Part shown: piece after piece, positions 51,518 through 59,701 of the stretch | Layout of the letters: each line of letters begins with the position of its first letter | How positions within the stretch are numbered: the first letter of the stretch is position 1 | DNA from: an uncultured Campylobacter sp. | GTDB taxonomy: Bacteria; Campylobacterota; Campylobacteria; Campylobacterales; Campylobacteraceae | Reading direction: 5' to 3' | NCBI RefSeq assembly: GCF_938039205.1 | Contig: NZ_CALHVM010000048.1 | Coordinates: forward strand, 1-64,000 | DNA: 64,000 nucleotides | Made by a program: the position numbers and the translations under genes | The notes under the pieces: generated by a model | The model's database searches: none | What the model was told of the DNA's origin: nothing | Seen by the model: only the letters and a program-made list of their open reading frames with translations

Positions 51518-52291
51518 ATGAACCTAGAAATTTTTAAAAACGATAACTTTGAGATCAGGGTTGCGGTAGGTGAGTCGGGCGATCCGCTATTTTGTTTAGC
51601 TGATGTTTGTAGAGTTTTGGAAATTCAAAACGTAACCGACGTCAAAAATGCGATAAAAAGGGAGTTTGACGATGGCCTAGATTTAACCTACCCCATCTTT
51701 GATAGTCTAGGCAGGGAGCAAAACGCGACTTTTATTACCGAGCCGCAGCTTTATTTCGTGCTAATGCGAAGCGACAAGCCAAATGCGAGGAGCTTTAGAA
51801 AATGGGTCAATGTTGAGGTTTTGCCGTCTATTCGCAAGCATGGCGGCTATTTGACACAAAAAAAGATCGATGAGGTGCTAAGCGATCCGGATACGATCAT
51901 AAAACTAGCCCTTGATCTAAAAGCCCAAAGAGCAAAAACTCAGGAACTAGAGCGCGAAAAAGCGGCAAATTTGCCTTATATTACCTTTGCCAAAGCCGTC
52001 GAAGCAAGCGCGACAAGCATCAACATCGGCGACTATGCAAAAGCCCTATGCGACGACAAGCGCATCAGGGTAGGGCAAAAGCGGCTCTTTAGTTGGCTGC
52101 GAGATAGTGGCTACTTGCAAAAAGACAATAAGCCTTATCAGAAATACGTAGATAACGGATACTTTGAGCTTGTGATGAACGTGATAGCCACTACAAAAGG
52201 CAATCTGCAAACCTTTACGACGAAAATCACGAGCAAAGGGCAAGTAGCGCTCGCACCTAAAATAGAGCAATTTTTCTCAAAGAGCGCGTAA
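51518..52291 (+). CDS. BRO-N/KilAC phage antirepressor
   Basis: 257 residues. BRO-N domain at about 1-110 (VAVGESGDPLFCLADVCRVL, FITEPQLYFVLMRSDKPNAR, FRKWVNVEVLPSIRKHGGYL) and a KilAC domain at about 140-255 (TSINIGDYAKALCDD, LFSWLRDSGYLQ, TTKITSKGQ). Such proteins bind phage repressors or DNA to switch from lysogeny to replication. Confidence 0.9.
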   Translation: MNLEIFKNDNFEIRVAVGESGDPLFCLADVCRVLEIQNVTDVKNAIKREFDDGLDLTYPIFDSLGREQNATFITEPQLYFVLMRSDKPNARSFRKWVNVEVLPSIRKHGGYLTQKKIDEVLSDPDTIIKLALDLKAQRAKTQELEREKAANLPYITFAKAVEASATSINIGDYAKALCDDKRIRVGQKRLFSWLRDSGYLQKDNKPYQKYVDNGYFELVMNVIATTKGNLQTFTTKITSKGQVALAPKIEQFFSKSA

Positions 52292-52331
52292 AATTTAGTC
52301 GAAATTTAGTAAAATAATATAAAGGTAGAAA

Positions 52332-52580
52332 ATGAAAAAAAACATAAAAGATATAACCGAAGTAGAAATAAGGTGCAAAACATGCAAGACTAAGATCACG
52401 TTTGACATCAAAGAGCGCAAGAAAAGCTTTAGCTTTTGCCCTAATTGCGGCGGAGGATTTTTTGATGACGATACGAATTTGCTTAATGATTTTGACGAGA
52501 TATTTTATCGCTTAAATCATATCAAAAACATAGAATTTAGCTTTATTTGTGACGATGAAAAGGGAAAAAATGACAAGTGA
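52332..52580 (+). CDS. Zinc-ribbon protein, 82 residues
   Basis: Two CxxC pairs (CKTCKTK and FCPNCGGG) form a zinc ribbon at about residues 16-42; the remainder is acidic. AAAGGTAG precedes the ATG. Overlaps the following gene start by 11 nt. Confidence 0.75.
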   Translation: MKKNIKDITEVEIRCKTCKTKITFDIKERKKSFSFCPNCGGGFFDDDTNLLNDFDEIFYRLNHIKNIEFSFICDDEKGKNDK

Positions 52581-53268
52581 AAATTTTATAAAAATATGTA
52601 AAAAATACGCAAAAGAAAATAATAAATGGCTACATCCTACCAATTTAGAGGCGATATTGCCGTTTTATCAGAGGTTTAAAAAATACTGCATCGAAAACCT
52701 TCGCAACGAGGACGATGAGGATAGCGTATTTGATTGGCTTGAAGACAACAGGCACAGCCCTGATCTTATGATAGAAAATCCTAATGCGATTGATAAAGGC
52801 AATGATCCTACGGACGGATCTAAAATTTTAATCCTAGGGCAACTTAAACACGAGATAAATCCAGTCACGCCGATAAAGCGAGGTAATGAAAAAGAGCTTA
52901 TCAAAGAAATAAACGCCAAAATCAAAGAGATAGTCGGATACGATACCTTTTTTCATCAGGGCGGTAATCATATAGAATTTAAGGATAAAAAGCAAAACGA
53001 TTTATACGTTATTGAGTGGCATTTTGATCCAAATTACAAAGAGAATAATATAGTTAAACGGGTATGTGCCGAGCTGGGCATCACGCAGCGAGAGCTTGCG
53101 GAGAGGATAGGAATGAGCGAGGGTGGCTTAAATGTTGCCGTCTCAAACAACAAAATAAGTAAAATGACCGAAGCCGCCGTAAATTTGGTTTTAGAGGTCG
53201 AAACCCTAAAAAAAGAGCTATCAAAATATGAAAATCTAAAAAATGCCCTAAAAGACGCAGTTTCTTAA
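52570..53268 (+). CDS. XRE-type regulator with unknown N-terminal domain
   Basis: 232 residues from ATG 52570 (AAAAGGGAAAAA upstream). The C-terminus is an HTH_XRE domain (VCAELGITQRELAERIGMSE, GGLNVAVSNNKISK). The N-terminal about 155 residues (WLHPTNLEAILPFYQRFKKY, GSKILILGQLKHEINPV, FHQGGNHIEFKDKKQNDLYV) match nothing I know and could be a sensor or enzymatic domain. It ends the early operon before two hairpins. Confidence 0.7.
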   Translation: MTSENFIKICKKYAKENNKWLHPTNLEAILPFYQRFKKYCIENLRNEDDEDSVFDWLEDNRHSPDLMIENPNAIDKGNDPTDGSKILILGQLKHEINPVTPIKRGNEKELIKEINAKIKEIVGYDTFFHQGGNHIEFKDKKQNDLYVIEWHFDPNYKENNIVKRVCAELGITQRELAERIGMSEGGLNVAVSNNKISKMTEAAVNLVLEVETLKKELSKYENLKNALKDAVS

Positions 53269-53290
53269 TAGCCGAAATTTTCGGTTATTA
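53266..53290 (+). terminator. Hairpin at the end of the XRE gene
   Basis: AATAGCCGAAA and TTTCGGTTATT form an 11-bp stem with one G-U pair that includes the stop codon. AT-rich; could be an operator or weak terminator. Confidence 0.5.
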
Positions 53291-53347
53291 GTTTAATGGG
53301 AAAAATTTTCACCTATTAGTTTTAATTGTGGGAAATTCCCCTAATTA

Positions 53348-53374
53348 AAAAACCTTATAAAAATTAAGGTTTTT
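53348..53374 (+). terminator. Rho-independent terminator of the early operon
   Basis: AAAAACCTTA (53348-53357) pairs with TAAGGTTTTT (53365-53374), followed by T/A-rich sequence. Confidence 0.7.
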
Positions 53375-53408
53375 ATTTTAGTTTTATTATTATTTTTAAT
53401 AAAAACTC

Positions 53409-53437
53409 TTGACAAATCTAAATTATTATAATATAAT
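53409..53437 (+). promoter_or_regulatory. Consensus sigma-70 promoter of the late-early unit
   Basis: TTGACA (53409-53414), 17-nt spacer and TATAAT (53432-53437) match the consensus exactly. It drives the small membrane genes and the antirepressor-like gene that follow. It resembles the early promoter at 43807, including the CTC preceding TTGACA. Confidence 0.85.
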
Positions 53438-53530
53438 TCTCCCATAAATCTTAAAAAAGTTAAGATTTTGTTCTTTTAGGCGGAATTGTTAAATTTAGAT
53501 TAGTTTGCTAGAATACGCAAAAGGTAAAAA

Positions 53531-53689
53531 ATGATAGAGCTGTTTAAAAATATCGGCTTAGGTATTTTCGTAAACGGTGCGTTTGCTTGGCAATTCGGCG
53601 AAGCGACGACGAAAGGTCTCCTTGCGATAATCGAAGGAGTAACTATAATGGCTATAGCCATTTATATTGAGAGGAAGGCAAACAAATGA
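53531..53689 (+). CDS. 52-residue membrane protein (holin-like pair, first)
   Basis: AAAAGGTAAAAA precedes the ATG. Reads MIELFKNIGLGIFVNGAFAW and ends with a second hydrophobic stretch (ITIMAIAIYIERKANK-like). Two short membrane segments and a basic C-terminus; its stop overlaps the next ATG (ATGA). Size and pairing resemble holin pairs or toxic membrane peptides. Confidence 0.65.
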   Translation: MIELFKNIGLGIFVNGAFAWQFGEATTKGLLAIIEGVTIMAIAIYIERKANK

Positions 53690-53787
53690 CAAACCAAGAC
53701 ATTATGCTTATAGCGGGCGCGCTTATAATAGTCTTTTTAGGCTTCAAAGCCATCAAGGAATACAAAAAAGAAAAACCGCAACACTGA
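53686..53787 (+). CDS. 33-residue membrane protein (holin-like pair, second)
   Basis: Reads MTNQDIMLIAGALIIVFLGF then a Lys-rich tail (KAIKEYKKEKPQH). One membrane helix. Coupled to the preceding gene. Function unknown. Confidence 0.65.
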   Translation: MTNQDIMLIAGALIIVFLGFKAIKEYKKEKPQH

Positions 53788-53799
53788 TCTAATCGACAA

Positions 53800-53834
53800 T
53801 TCCCCTAAAGCGCAAAATCGCAGAGAGGGGAATT
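53800..53834 (+). promoter_or_regulatory. Inverted repeat masking the ribosome site of the next gene
   Basis: AATTCCCCT (about 53800-53808) can pair with AGGGGAATT (53826-53834), which contains the GAGGGG ribosome site of the gene starting at GTG 53836. The same AATTCCCCTAA word also occurs at about 53335. Either an RNA switch or a pair of protein-binding sites. Confidence 0.5.
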
Positions 53835-53835
53835 T

Positions 53836-54483
53836 GTGCAAAATATCACTTTAAACACGCTCTTTACGACAGAGCAAGTCGCCAAAAATTACGGCATTTC
53901 GCAAAATACCATAAGAGACCATCTAAAAAATCACTTTGACGAGCTTATCGAAAATATCCACTTCGTAACCCACAAAAATGACCGCAACCGCCCGCTCGTA
54001 AAATGGACTTTAAAAGGTATCGTAGTTTTAGGCTTTTTTATCCGCTCGCCGCAGGCTAAAAACTTCAGAATTTGGGCGAGCGAGCAGTTAGAACGCGAGC
54101 TTTTAAAACAAGCGCAAGAATTTAATGATACTAGGGCGCGAAATCTCACGCTGGCGGATAAGGTGATCTCGCTCGAAGCCGCCGCCAAGCTCGAAGCCCA
54201 AAATCATAAAAACGCGGTAAACGGCTACCGCTCGCAAATCTCTAGGCGAAACAATCAAATAGCGACGCTAAAGCGCGAACTGGCTAAATTTGAAGACAAA
54301 AAGCAAAGAATGGGCGATATAAGCTACGAAAATTTAAAGGCTCTTTATCACAATACGCGGCTAGACTCCGAGTATTTTAAAAAGCAGTATAAAGAAAAGG
54401 AGCTCAAAGAGCGCGCGATCGGCGAGGCGCTAAGCCACATAAACGGACACGTGAAATCGCTAATAGACTACATTTATGATTAA
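53836..54483 (+). CDS. Antirepressor-like DNA-binding protein
   Basis: 215 residues from a GTG behind GAGAGGGGA. N-terminal domain TTEQVAKNYGISQNTIRDHL, FVTHKNDRNRPLVKWTLKGI and FRIWASEQLERELLK is of the ORF6N/KilA-N or RhuM-like phage regulator type, followed by a long coiled coil (ISLEAAAKLEAQNHKNAVNG onward) and a C-terminal helical region. It converges on the integrase with a 4-nt overlap. It probably controls lysogeny or is a virulence-type regulator. Confidence 0.7.
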   Translation: MQNITLNTLFTTEQVAKNYGISQNTIRDHLKNHFDELIENIHFVTHKNDRNRPLVKWTLKGIVVLGFFIRSPQAKNFRIWASEQLERELLKQAQEFNDTRARNLTLADKVISLEAAAKLEAQNHKNAVNGYRSQISRRNNQIATLKRELAKFEDKKQRMGDISYENLKALYHNTRLDSEYFKKQYKEKELKERAIGEALSHINGHVKSLIDYIYD

Positions 54484-55667
54484 AGCGCGTCTAAATAGTC
54501 CGCCCACCACTGCATCATCGCACGCATTTGGGCTAGGTTTTGGGCGCGGTTGTAAGCGGCGCGGATCTTGTCCGTGCCTTTGTGCGCGAGGCATTTTTCT
54601 ATTATGTCGAAATTTAGCCCGTGAGTGTCGATGTTTTCGTTGCAAACGGTGCTAAACATTGCACGAAAACCGTGCGACACGATCTCGTCTTTGCTAAAGC
54701 CCATCCTGCGAAGCGCGACGTTTAAGGTGTTTTCGCTCATATACCGCGCCGCGCCGTAAAGCGAGCCGAAAAGATAAATTTGATCCAAGTTGTAGCCTTT
54801 GTATTCTTTTAGTAGCTCTAAGGCTTGGCGCGACAAGGGCAGGGTAAAAGCTTCTCGCATTTTCATATCGCCCGCGGGGATGCTTATGACGCCCTCGTCA
54901 AAGTCGATATACTCCCATTTTGCGCTCCTAACATTAAAGGGGCGTAGCGCTGTGAGGACTGCAAATTTAAGGGCGTATTTAGTGCGGATGTCGCCGCTGT
55001 ATTCGTCTATGCTTTGCCAAAGAGCCTTAATATCGGCGTTTTTGGTAAGCGTCGCGTAGTTTTTCTCTTTTACTTTTTTAAACGTGAAGCGGTAGTTAAT
55101 GCTCGCGATCACGTTATTTGGCGCGATATAGTAGGCTGATTGCCAAATTTGATTTAAAAGTGAATAGAGCCGCTTCATCATCTCAAGGCTACCTTTTGCC
55201 TCTATCTTTTTTAAAATTTCGATGACGTCGGTTACGGTGATGTCCGTGATGCTTCTATTTTCAAAAAACGGATAAGCATACATTTCGAGCAGCCTTTTAT
55301 CTCTATATAGGGTATTTGGCTCTACGCTGGGGGCTTTTATTTCGAGCCATCTTTGCGCGAGTTTTTTAAAATTTGCCTGCTCGTTTATCTCGCTCTCACG
55401 CTTGACGTCGATGCCGTCTCTTACCTTTTGCTCCAGTTTAAACCTCTCCTCGCGCGCCATTGCCAAACTAAACTCGGGAAAGTCTCCTAAATTTAGCCTT
55501 TTGATTTTGTTATCGGCCGGGCTTTTGTATTCGAGAGCAAAATATTTACGACCGCTAGGATCTACGAAAATATATAATCCTCTGCCGTCGCATTTTTTAT
55601 AAATTTTATCCTTTGGCTTTAGCGTCCTGATTTCTCTATCTGTGAGCGGAGTGGGTATCTTTGGCAT
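54480..55667 (-). CDS. P4-type tyrosine recombinase (integrase)
   Basis: 395 residues from ATG 55667 (PKIPTPLTDREIRTLKPKD), the usual start of DUF4102-containing P4 integrases. Core-binding and catalytic domains follow, with Arg I in TALRPFNVRSAKW, HGFRAMFSTV (His-x-x-Arg) and the C-terminal His/Tyr in AHKGTDKIRAAYNRAQ. It integrates the element at the 3' end of the adjacent tRNA-Leu gene. It is transcribed away from the tRNA. Confidence 0.95.
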   Translation of the reverse strand: MPKIPTPLTDREIRTLKPKDKIYKKCDGRGLYIFVDPSGRKYFALEYKSPADNKIKRLNLGDFPEFSLAMAREERFKLEQKVRDGIDVKRESEINEQANFKKLAQRWLEIKAPSVEPNTLYRDKRLLEMYAYPFFENRSITDITVTDVIEILKKIEAKGSLEMMKRLYSLLNQIWQSAYYIAPNNVIASINYRFTFKKVKEKNYATLTKNADIKALWQSIDEYSGDIRTKYALKFAVLTALRPFNVRSAKWEYIDFDEGVISIPAGDMKMREAFTLPLSRQALELLKEYKGYNLDQIYLFGSLYGAARYMSENTLNVALRRMGFSKDEIVSHGFRAMFSTVCNENIDTHGLNFDIIEKCLAHKGTDKIRAAYNRAQNLAQMRAMMQWWADYLDAL

Positions 55668-55849
55668 TTTTTTTACGGAGTCCTTTTTGTGCTTTTTGTT
55701 TTGCTCCGTTATTATTCCGTAAAAAATGAATATTTGCAAATATATTTTTATATCTGTTAGTATTTTTAAATATACGCAAAAATATCTTTAAAATCCGTCT
55801 ATATCGGGGCTTTTTTATGCTTTTGGAAGTTTTGGGAAGCTTTAAGATG

Positions 55850-55870
55850 TAGTATAATGGTGCCCGAGGT
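55850..55870. other. Probable attachment site attR at the tRNA 3' end
   Basis: P4-type integrases recombine at the 3' end of tRNA genes; the tRNA-Leu CCA end lies here, 190 nt from the integrase start. I searched by eye for a second copy of the tRNA 3' end to the left and found none, so attL is missing or outside the window. Confidence 0.4.
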
Positions 55871-55944
55871 CGGACTCGAACCGACACAAGGTTGCCCTTA
55901 CCAGATTTTGAGTCTGGCGCGTCTACCAGTTTCACCACTCGGGC
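55858..55944 (-). tRNA. tRNA-Leu (anticodon CAA)
   Basis: On the minus strand: acceptor GCCCGAG, D arm with GGTAGAC, anticodon stem CCAGA/TCTGG with loop CTCAAAA (anticodon CAA, plus-strand 55908-55910), long variable arm AAGGGCAACCTT, T loop GGTTCGAGTCC and encoded CCA. It serves as the likely attachment site for the neighbouring integrase; the 3' end faces the element. Confidence 0.96.
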
Positions 55945-56034
55945 TAATTAAAGAAGTGAGATTTTACCTTGAAAGATATAAAAAATAGATTAAAAAACAT
56001 GAAAGCCCAATCTTGAGCTTTCATGAAAGGGTAA

Positions 56035-56337
56035 TTATTTTTTTTTGCCTTTTTTGCCTGCGCCTGCTACTACGGCTTCTTTTAGTTTTTTGCCTACTTT
56101 AAATTTAACCGCTTTGCTAGCAGGAACGTCTATAACTTTCGTAGTTCCAGGTACTCTTGCTTTTCTAGCGGCTCTCTCGGCAGTAGCAAATGTACCAAAA
56201 CCTATAAAGCTAATACTATCGCCGCTTTTAAGAACCTCTTCGATAGTCTCTAACGCAGCATCAACTACCTTTAGAGAATCTTTTTTGGAAAGACCGGCCT
56301 TATCGGCAACAGCTTGAATAAAATCAGCTTTTTTCAT
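56035..56337 (-). CDS. hup: HU-family DNA-binding protein
   Basis: 100 residues. MKKADFIQAVADKAGLSKKD, GFGTFATAERAAR and KVIDVPASKAVKFKVGKKLK are the canonical HU features, with a Lys-rich C-terminal tail (GKKGKKK). Nucleoid protein that bends DNA. Host gene just beyond the tRNA. Confidence 0.95.
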   Translation of the reverse strand: MKKADFIQAVADKAGLSKKDSLKVVDAALETIEEVLKSGDSISFIGFGTFATAERAARKARVPGTTKVIDVPASKAVKFKVGKKLKEAVVAGAGKKGKKK

Positions 56338-56457
56338 AGAACCATCCTTAATAAGAAGTGATATGCGGGCATTTTACAACGTTTTTATAAAAAATACAAT
56401 AGTTTTTAGCCGAAAATTTAACGATTTTTGCGCGAATTTGACTAAAAAGCTCGAATT

Positions 56458-57195
56458 TTAGACTATTTGCACCAAAAACTCGCTTTTTAGTCCAGTTTTT
56501 TTGATGTCTATAAGGCGCAAATTTTCTATATCGGTTTTGCAAAGTTCGCTGAAGTTTTTTACCCCGTTTTGCGCTACTTGCCTCAAAACTATCCCGCGGT
56601 ATGCTTTGGCATAGTGACTGACGACTTTACCGTTTTTTAGAAATTTAAATGTCGCAAACGGTTTTTGTATGCGGTAAAATTTCTCGTAAAACTCGGCTCT
56701 AAGGTCTAAAATGTCGTCATCTCCTAGCCATTTATCTATCTCGCCGCTAAAATTTTGGCTATAAAATTCCTCCAAATTTAGCCCGTCTATCCGCTCGCCT
56801 TGCTTTAGTTTGTATTCGGGTAGCACATCCGCCGCCGTCACGGGGCCGAATAAATTTGAAAAAATCAGCGTATTTTTATCTATAAACTCCTGCGCCGAGC
56901 TATCAAGGCTTCGGTAGTCAAGGTGCTTGTAGGCTACTCCGTCATATCGCAGGATTGCTTTTACCGCGCCTTTTTTAAAGAGGCTTTCGCGCAAACTCGG
57001 CTCATCGGTCAAATTTTTAACACCGAAAAGTTTTGAGATTTTTTCAACGGTAGCCGTTTGCAAAAAATCATCGTAAATTTTTAAAATTTCATACCGTTTT
57101 TCATATAAATTTGGAAAAATAAAGGCATCCTTATCTATAAATTTATTTGGACTAACAGTGGTTTTTGCTTCGCTCGGCGAAAAGAGTACTTTCAT
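56458..57195 (-). CDS. yaaA: YaaA (UPF0246) peroxide-stress protein
   Basis: 245 residues. N-terminal ILFSPSEAK signature appears as VLFSPSEAKTT, and the family motifs ANLFGPV-type (FSNLFGPVTAADVLP) and C-terminal GKVVSHYAKAYRG are present. In E. coli YaaA lowers free iron during oxidative stress. AAGGAG precedes the ATG. Confidence 0.9.
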   Translation of the reverse strand: MKVLFSPSEAKTTVSPNKFIDKDAFIFPNLYEKRYEILKIYDDFLQTATVEKISKLFGVKNLTDEPSLRESLFKKGAVKAILRYDGVAYKHLDYRSLDSSAQEFIDKNTLIFSNLFGPVTAADVLPEYKLKQGERIDGLNLEEFYSQNFSGEIDKWLGDDDILDLRAEFYEKFYRIQKPFATFKFLKNGKVVSHYAKAYRGIVLRQVAQNGVKNFSELCKTDIENLRLIDIKKTGLKSEFLVQIV

Positions 57196-57266
57196 TTGTT
57201 CTCCTTAAATTTGGCAAAATCATATCTAAAACTAAATAAATTTTGAAATTTGACGATATAACGAGT

Positions 57267-57280
57267 GGAACTTTATTTGC
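57267..57280 (+). promoter_or_regulatory. Sigma-54 promoter of flgL
   Basis: GTGGAAC-TTTA-TTTGCTTG with GG (57267-57268) and GC (57279-57280) 10 nt apart. The start codon I choose for flgL lies 36 nt after the GC. An ATG-less reading that begins at 57265 overlaps this promoter and is rejected as start. Confidence 0.85.
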
Positions 57281-57315
57281 TTGCAAGAGCTCAATTAAAT
57301 TTAAGGAAAAATGCG

Positions 57316-59562
57316 ATGAGAATGACAAATCAGCTGATGAAATTTACGAATAACTACGACTATCAGACCAATATGAAAGCGCTTTACAAGCTAAATACGC
57401 AAATTTCAAGCGGTCTAAAAATCCAAAATTCTTTTGAGGATAGTAGCGTCTATAACGACGGCATGCGGCTTGATTACGAGGTTGCGACGCTTGAGCAGGT
57501 GCAAACGGCGACGTCAAAGGCGCAACACTTTTCAAAAAATACAGATAAGGCTTTGGGTGAATTTAAGCAGCAGCTTGAGACTTTTAAAACAAAATTAGTT
57601 CAGGGTGCTAACGAAATCCACTCGCAAACATCGCGGGAAGCCATCGCAAACGACCTTCAGGGCATCAAAAATCACCTAGTAAACATCGCAAACACCTCGA
57701 TCAACGGGCAGTTTTTATTCTCTGGAAGCGCTATAAATACAAAACCTATAAACGGCGATACAAATGAGTATTTCGGCAATGCGCAAACTATGAAAGCTGT
57801 AGGCGGAGCTCAGGTAAATTTGACCTACAACCAAAACGGCCATGAGCTATTTTTGGGCAAGGACGGCGACTATAATAAAAAAGTCACCTCCAACACAATG
57901 CTAAAAGCGCAAAATTTAGACGATAAAAATAAAACCGTTTATATCGATAGCGAACACAAAATGCGCGATCTAATCGGTTTTAAATATGTAAAAGACGAAA
58001 AAACTCTAACCAATCAAGATTTTACCGGAACCGGCGTTAGGCAGTTTCAGGATACGACGTTTTTCTTGCAGGGTAAAAAGCCAAACGGCACTAGCTTTAC
58101 GAGTAAATTTAAGATGACTTCGGACGCTTCGATAAACGACCTGTTAGAAAAAATCGGCACCGAATACGGCAACACTCCTACTAATAAAGTCGTCGAAGTA
58201 ACGATAAACAATCAAGGCCAAATCAACGTAAAAGACTTAAGCAAGGGCAATCAGGTTATCGATTTTCATATGATAGCGGCGACGAAAAAAGTGGCAAATG
58301 CAGATGCTCTAGCGGGCGGTATAGCAGGAGCATCTAGTGCGTTTGATACGATAGATAGCCTAACTAGCGGCGCAAATCCGCTCGAAGCCATGGTGCAGGC
58401 AAACCCAGACGACTATGAAATCACTGAATTCGTTAAGAGCAAATACGAAGACTTAGACGGCGCCGTTACAAACGCTTACGACTACGACAAGATAAATTTA
58501 AAGCAAGAGGGCAGAAACCTAATAGGCACTGTATCGCAAGTAGAGCGCGGTACTGGTAAATTTGCCGACGATAACACTACTCTAAGCCAAGTCGTGGGCT
58601 CAAAAGAGCTATATCCTGGCGAAAGAGACAAATATGATATAAACGACCAAGCCTTAAAAATGCAGATCAAATCTAAAAGCGGCGGAGACTATAAGGTGGA
58701 CGTGCTTTTTGGCACCGCCGTACCGCCTGCAACCTCAGGCAACGCGCGGGTAAATATAACAAGGCCTGACGGCACTACGTACACGACTGAGGTTTGGGAT
58801 AGTTTTTACAACGACACCACAAACCCGCCGACGACCGAGGGTAGAACTACCCAGTCAAAAAATATGACCTTTAGGCAGCTAAACGATATCATCGGCATGG
58901 TCGCTAGCGATAGCGTCCCTGCGGGTGCCGGTGGCAACACTCAAGCCGACTATGCCGCCTATAAACAAGCCATCGCAAATTCGCAAGGCAGCGTCGAGGC
59001 AAACATGGATCACCGTGGCCGTATAAAAGTAACCGACAAGCAAAACGCTGTCACGCCGATAAAAGTTGGAATTTACGACGAGGCAAATTCTGATCAATTT
59101 TACGGAGATAGCACCGGCACTACGCCTGCAACCAAGCAAGGAGACGGCTCTCTGTGGAGTTTTTCCGCAAACAACGGTATCGAGATAGATAGCCCGAGCG
59201 TGGATATTTTTGATGACCTGGATAGGATGATAGAGGCCGTTAGAAGTGGCCAGTACCGCGCCGACAGCGAGAGCGAACATCCGCGCAATTCCGGTATCCA
59301 AGGCGCGATCGAGAGGCTAGATCACATCGCCGACCACGTAAACAAAATCCACACTAAAGTGGGCAATCAAACAAATACGCTAATACAGACCAATACGCAC
59401 GCTAGCGTCATGGAGGTAAACGTAAAAACCGTCAAGGCCGATATCACAAACGCCGACTACGGCGAGACCTATATGAATCTCATGCAAAAAATGATGTCGT
59501 ATCAGGCGATGCTACAGTCCGTGGCTAAGATAAACCAGCTTTCGTTATTAAACTATATGTAA
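57316..59562 (+). CDS. flgL: Flagellar hook-associated protein 3
   Basis: 748 residues from ATG 57316 (AAGGA at 57302-57306). N-terminal helical segment typical of FlgL (MTNQLMKFTNNYDYQTNMKA, LNTQISSGLKIQNSFEDSSV) and C-terminal helices (YMNLMQKMMSYQAMLQSVAK). The middle is a long variable beta-rich region, as in Campylobacter FlgL, much larger than the about 320 residues of enterobacteria. It forms the junction between hook and filament. Confidence 0.93.
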   Translation: MRMTNQLMKFTNNYDYQTNMKALYKLNTQISSGLKIQNSFEDSSVYNDGMRLDYEVATLEQVQTATSKAQHFSKNTDKALGEFKQQLETFKTKLVQGANEIHSQTSREAIANDLQGIKNHLVNIANTSINGQFLFSGSAINTKPINGDTNEYFGNAQTMKAVGGAQVNLTYNQNGHELFLGKDGDYNKKVTSNTMLKAQNLDDKNKTVYIDSEHKMRDLIGFKYVKDEKTLTNQDFTGTGVRQFQDTTFFLQGKKPNGTSFTSKFKMTSDASINDLLEKIGTEYGNTPTNKVVEVTINNQGQINVKDLSKGNQVIDFHMIAATKKVANADALAGGIAGASSAFDTIDSLTSGANPLEAMVQANPDDYEITEFVKSKYEDLDGAVTNAYDYDKINLKQEGRNLIGTVSQVERGTGKFADDNTTLSQVVGSKELYPGERDKYDINDQALKMQIKSKSGGDYKVDVLFGTAVPPATSGNARVNITRPDGTTYTTEVWDSFYNDTTNPPTTEGRTTQSKNMTFRQLNDIIGMVASDSVPAGAGGNTQADYAAYKQAIANSQGSVEANMDHRGRIKVTDKQNAVTPIKVGIYDEANSDQFYGDSTGTTPATKQGDGSLWSFSANNGIEIDSPSVDIFDDLDRMIEAVRSGQYRADSESEHPRNSGIQGAIERLDHIADHVNKIHTKVGNQTNTLIQTNTHASVMEVNVKTVKADITNADYGETYMNLMQKMMSYQAMLQSVAKINQLSLLNYM

Positions 59563-59701
59563 AAACTCGCTATAATCTACGGTTTTATTAAAGTTTCGTT
59601 ATCAAAGCGGGCGGAGCGAAAATAGGGTCAAATTTTGATAAATTTGGCCCAAATTTCGCGCTCTCGCAAATTTAAATTTACTAAATTTAAAAGGACGCGC
59701 C

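Noticed and set aside
53269..53470. Possible CRISPR or tandem array because of several short palindromes
   Set aside because: Repeats are different hairpins, not a regular repeat-spacer pattern.
54460..54645. Second frame inside the integrase 3' end
   Set aside because: Shadow of the integrase coding sequence; composition is Arg/His-rich as expected for an antisense or shifted reading.
57265..57315. Earlier start for flgL
   Set aside because: It would overlap the sigma-54 promoter; FlgL similarity and the ribosome site support 57316.
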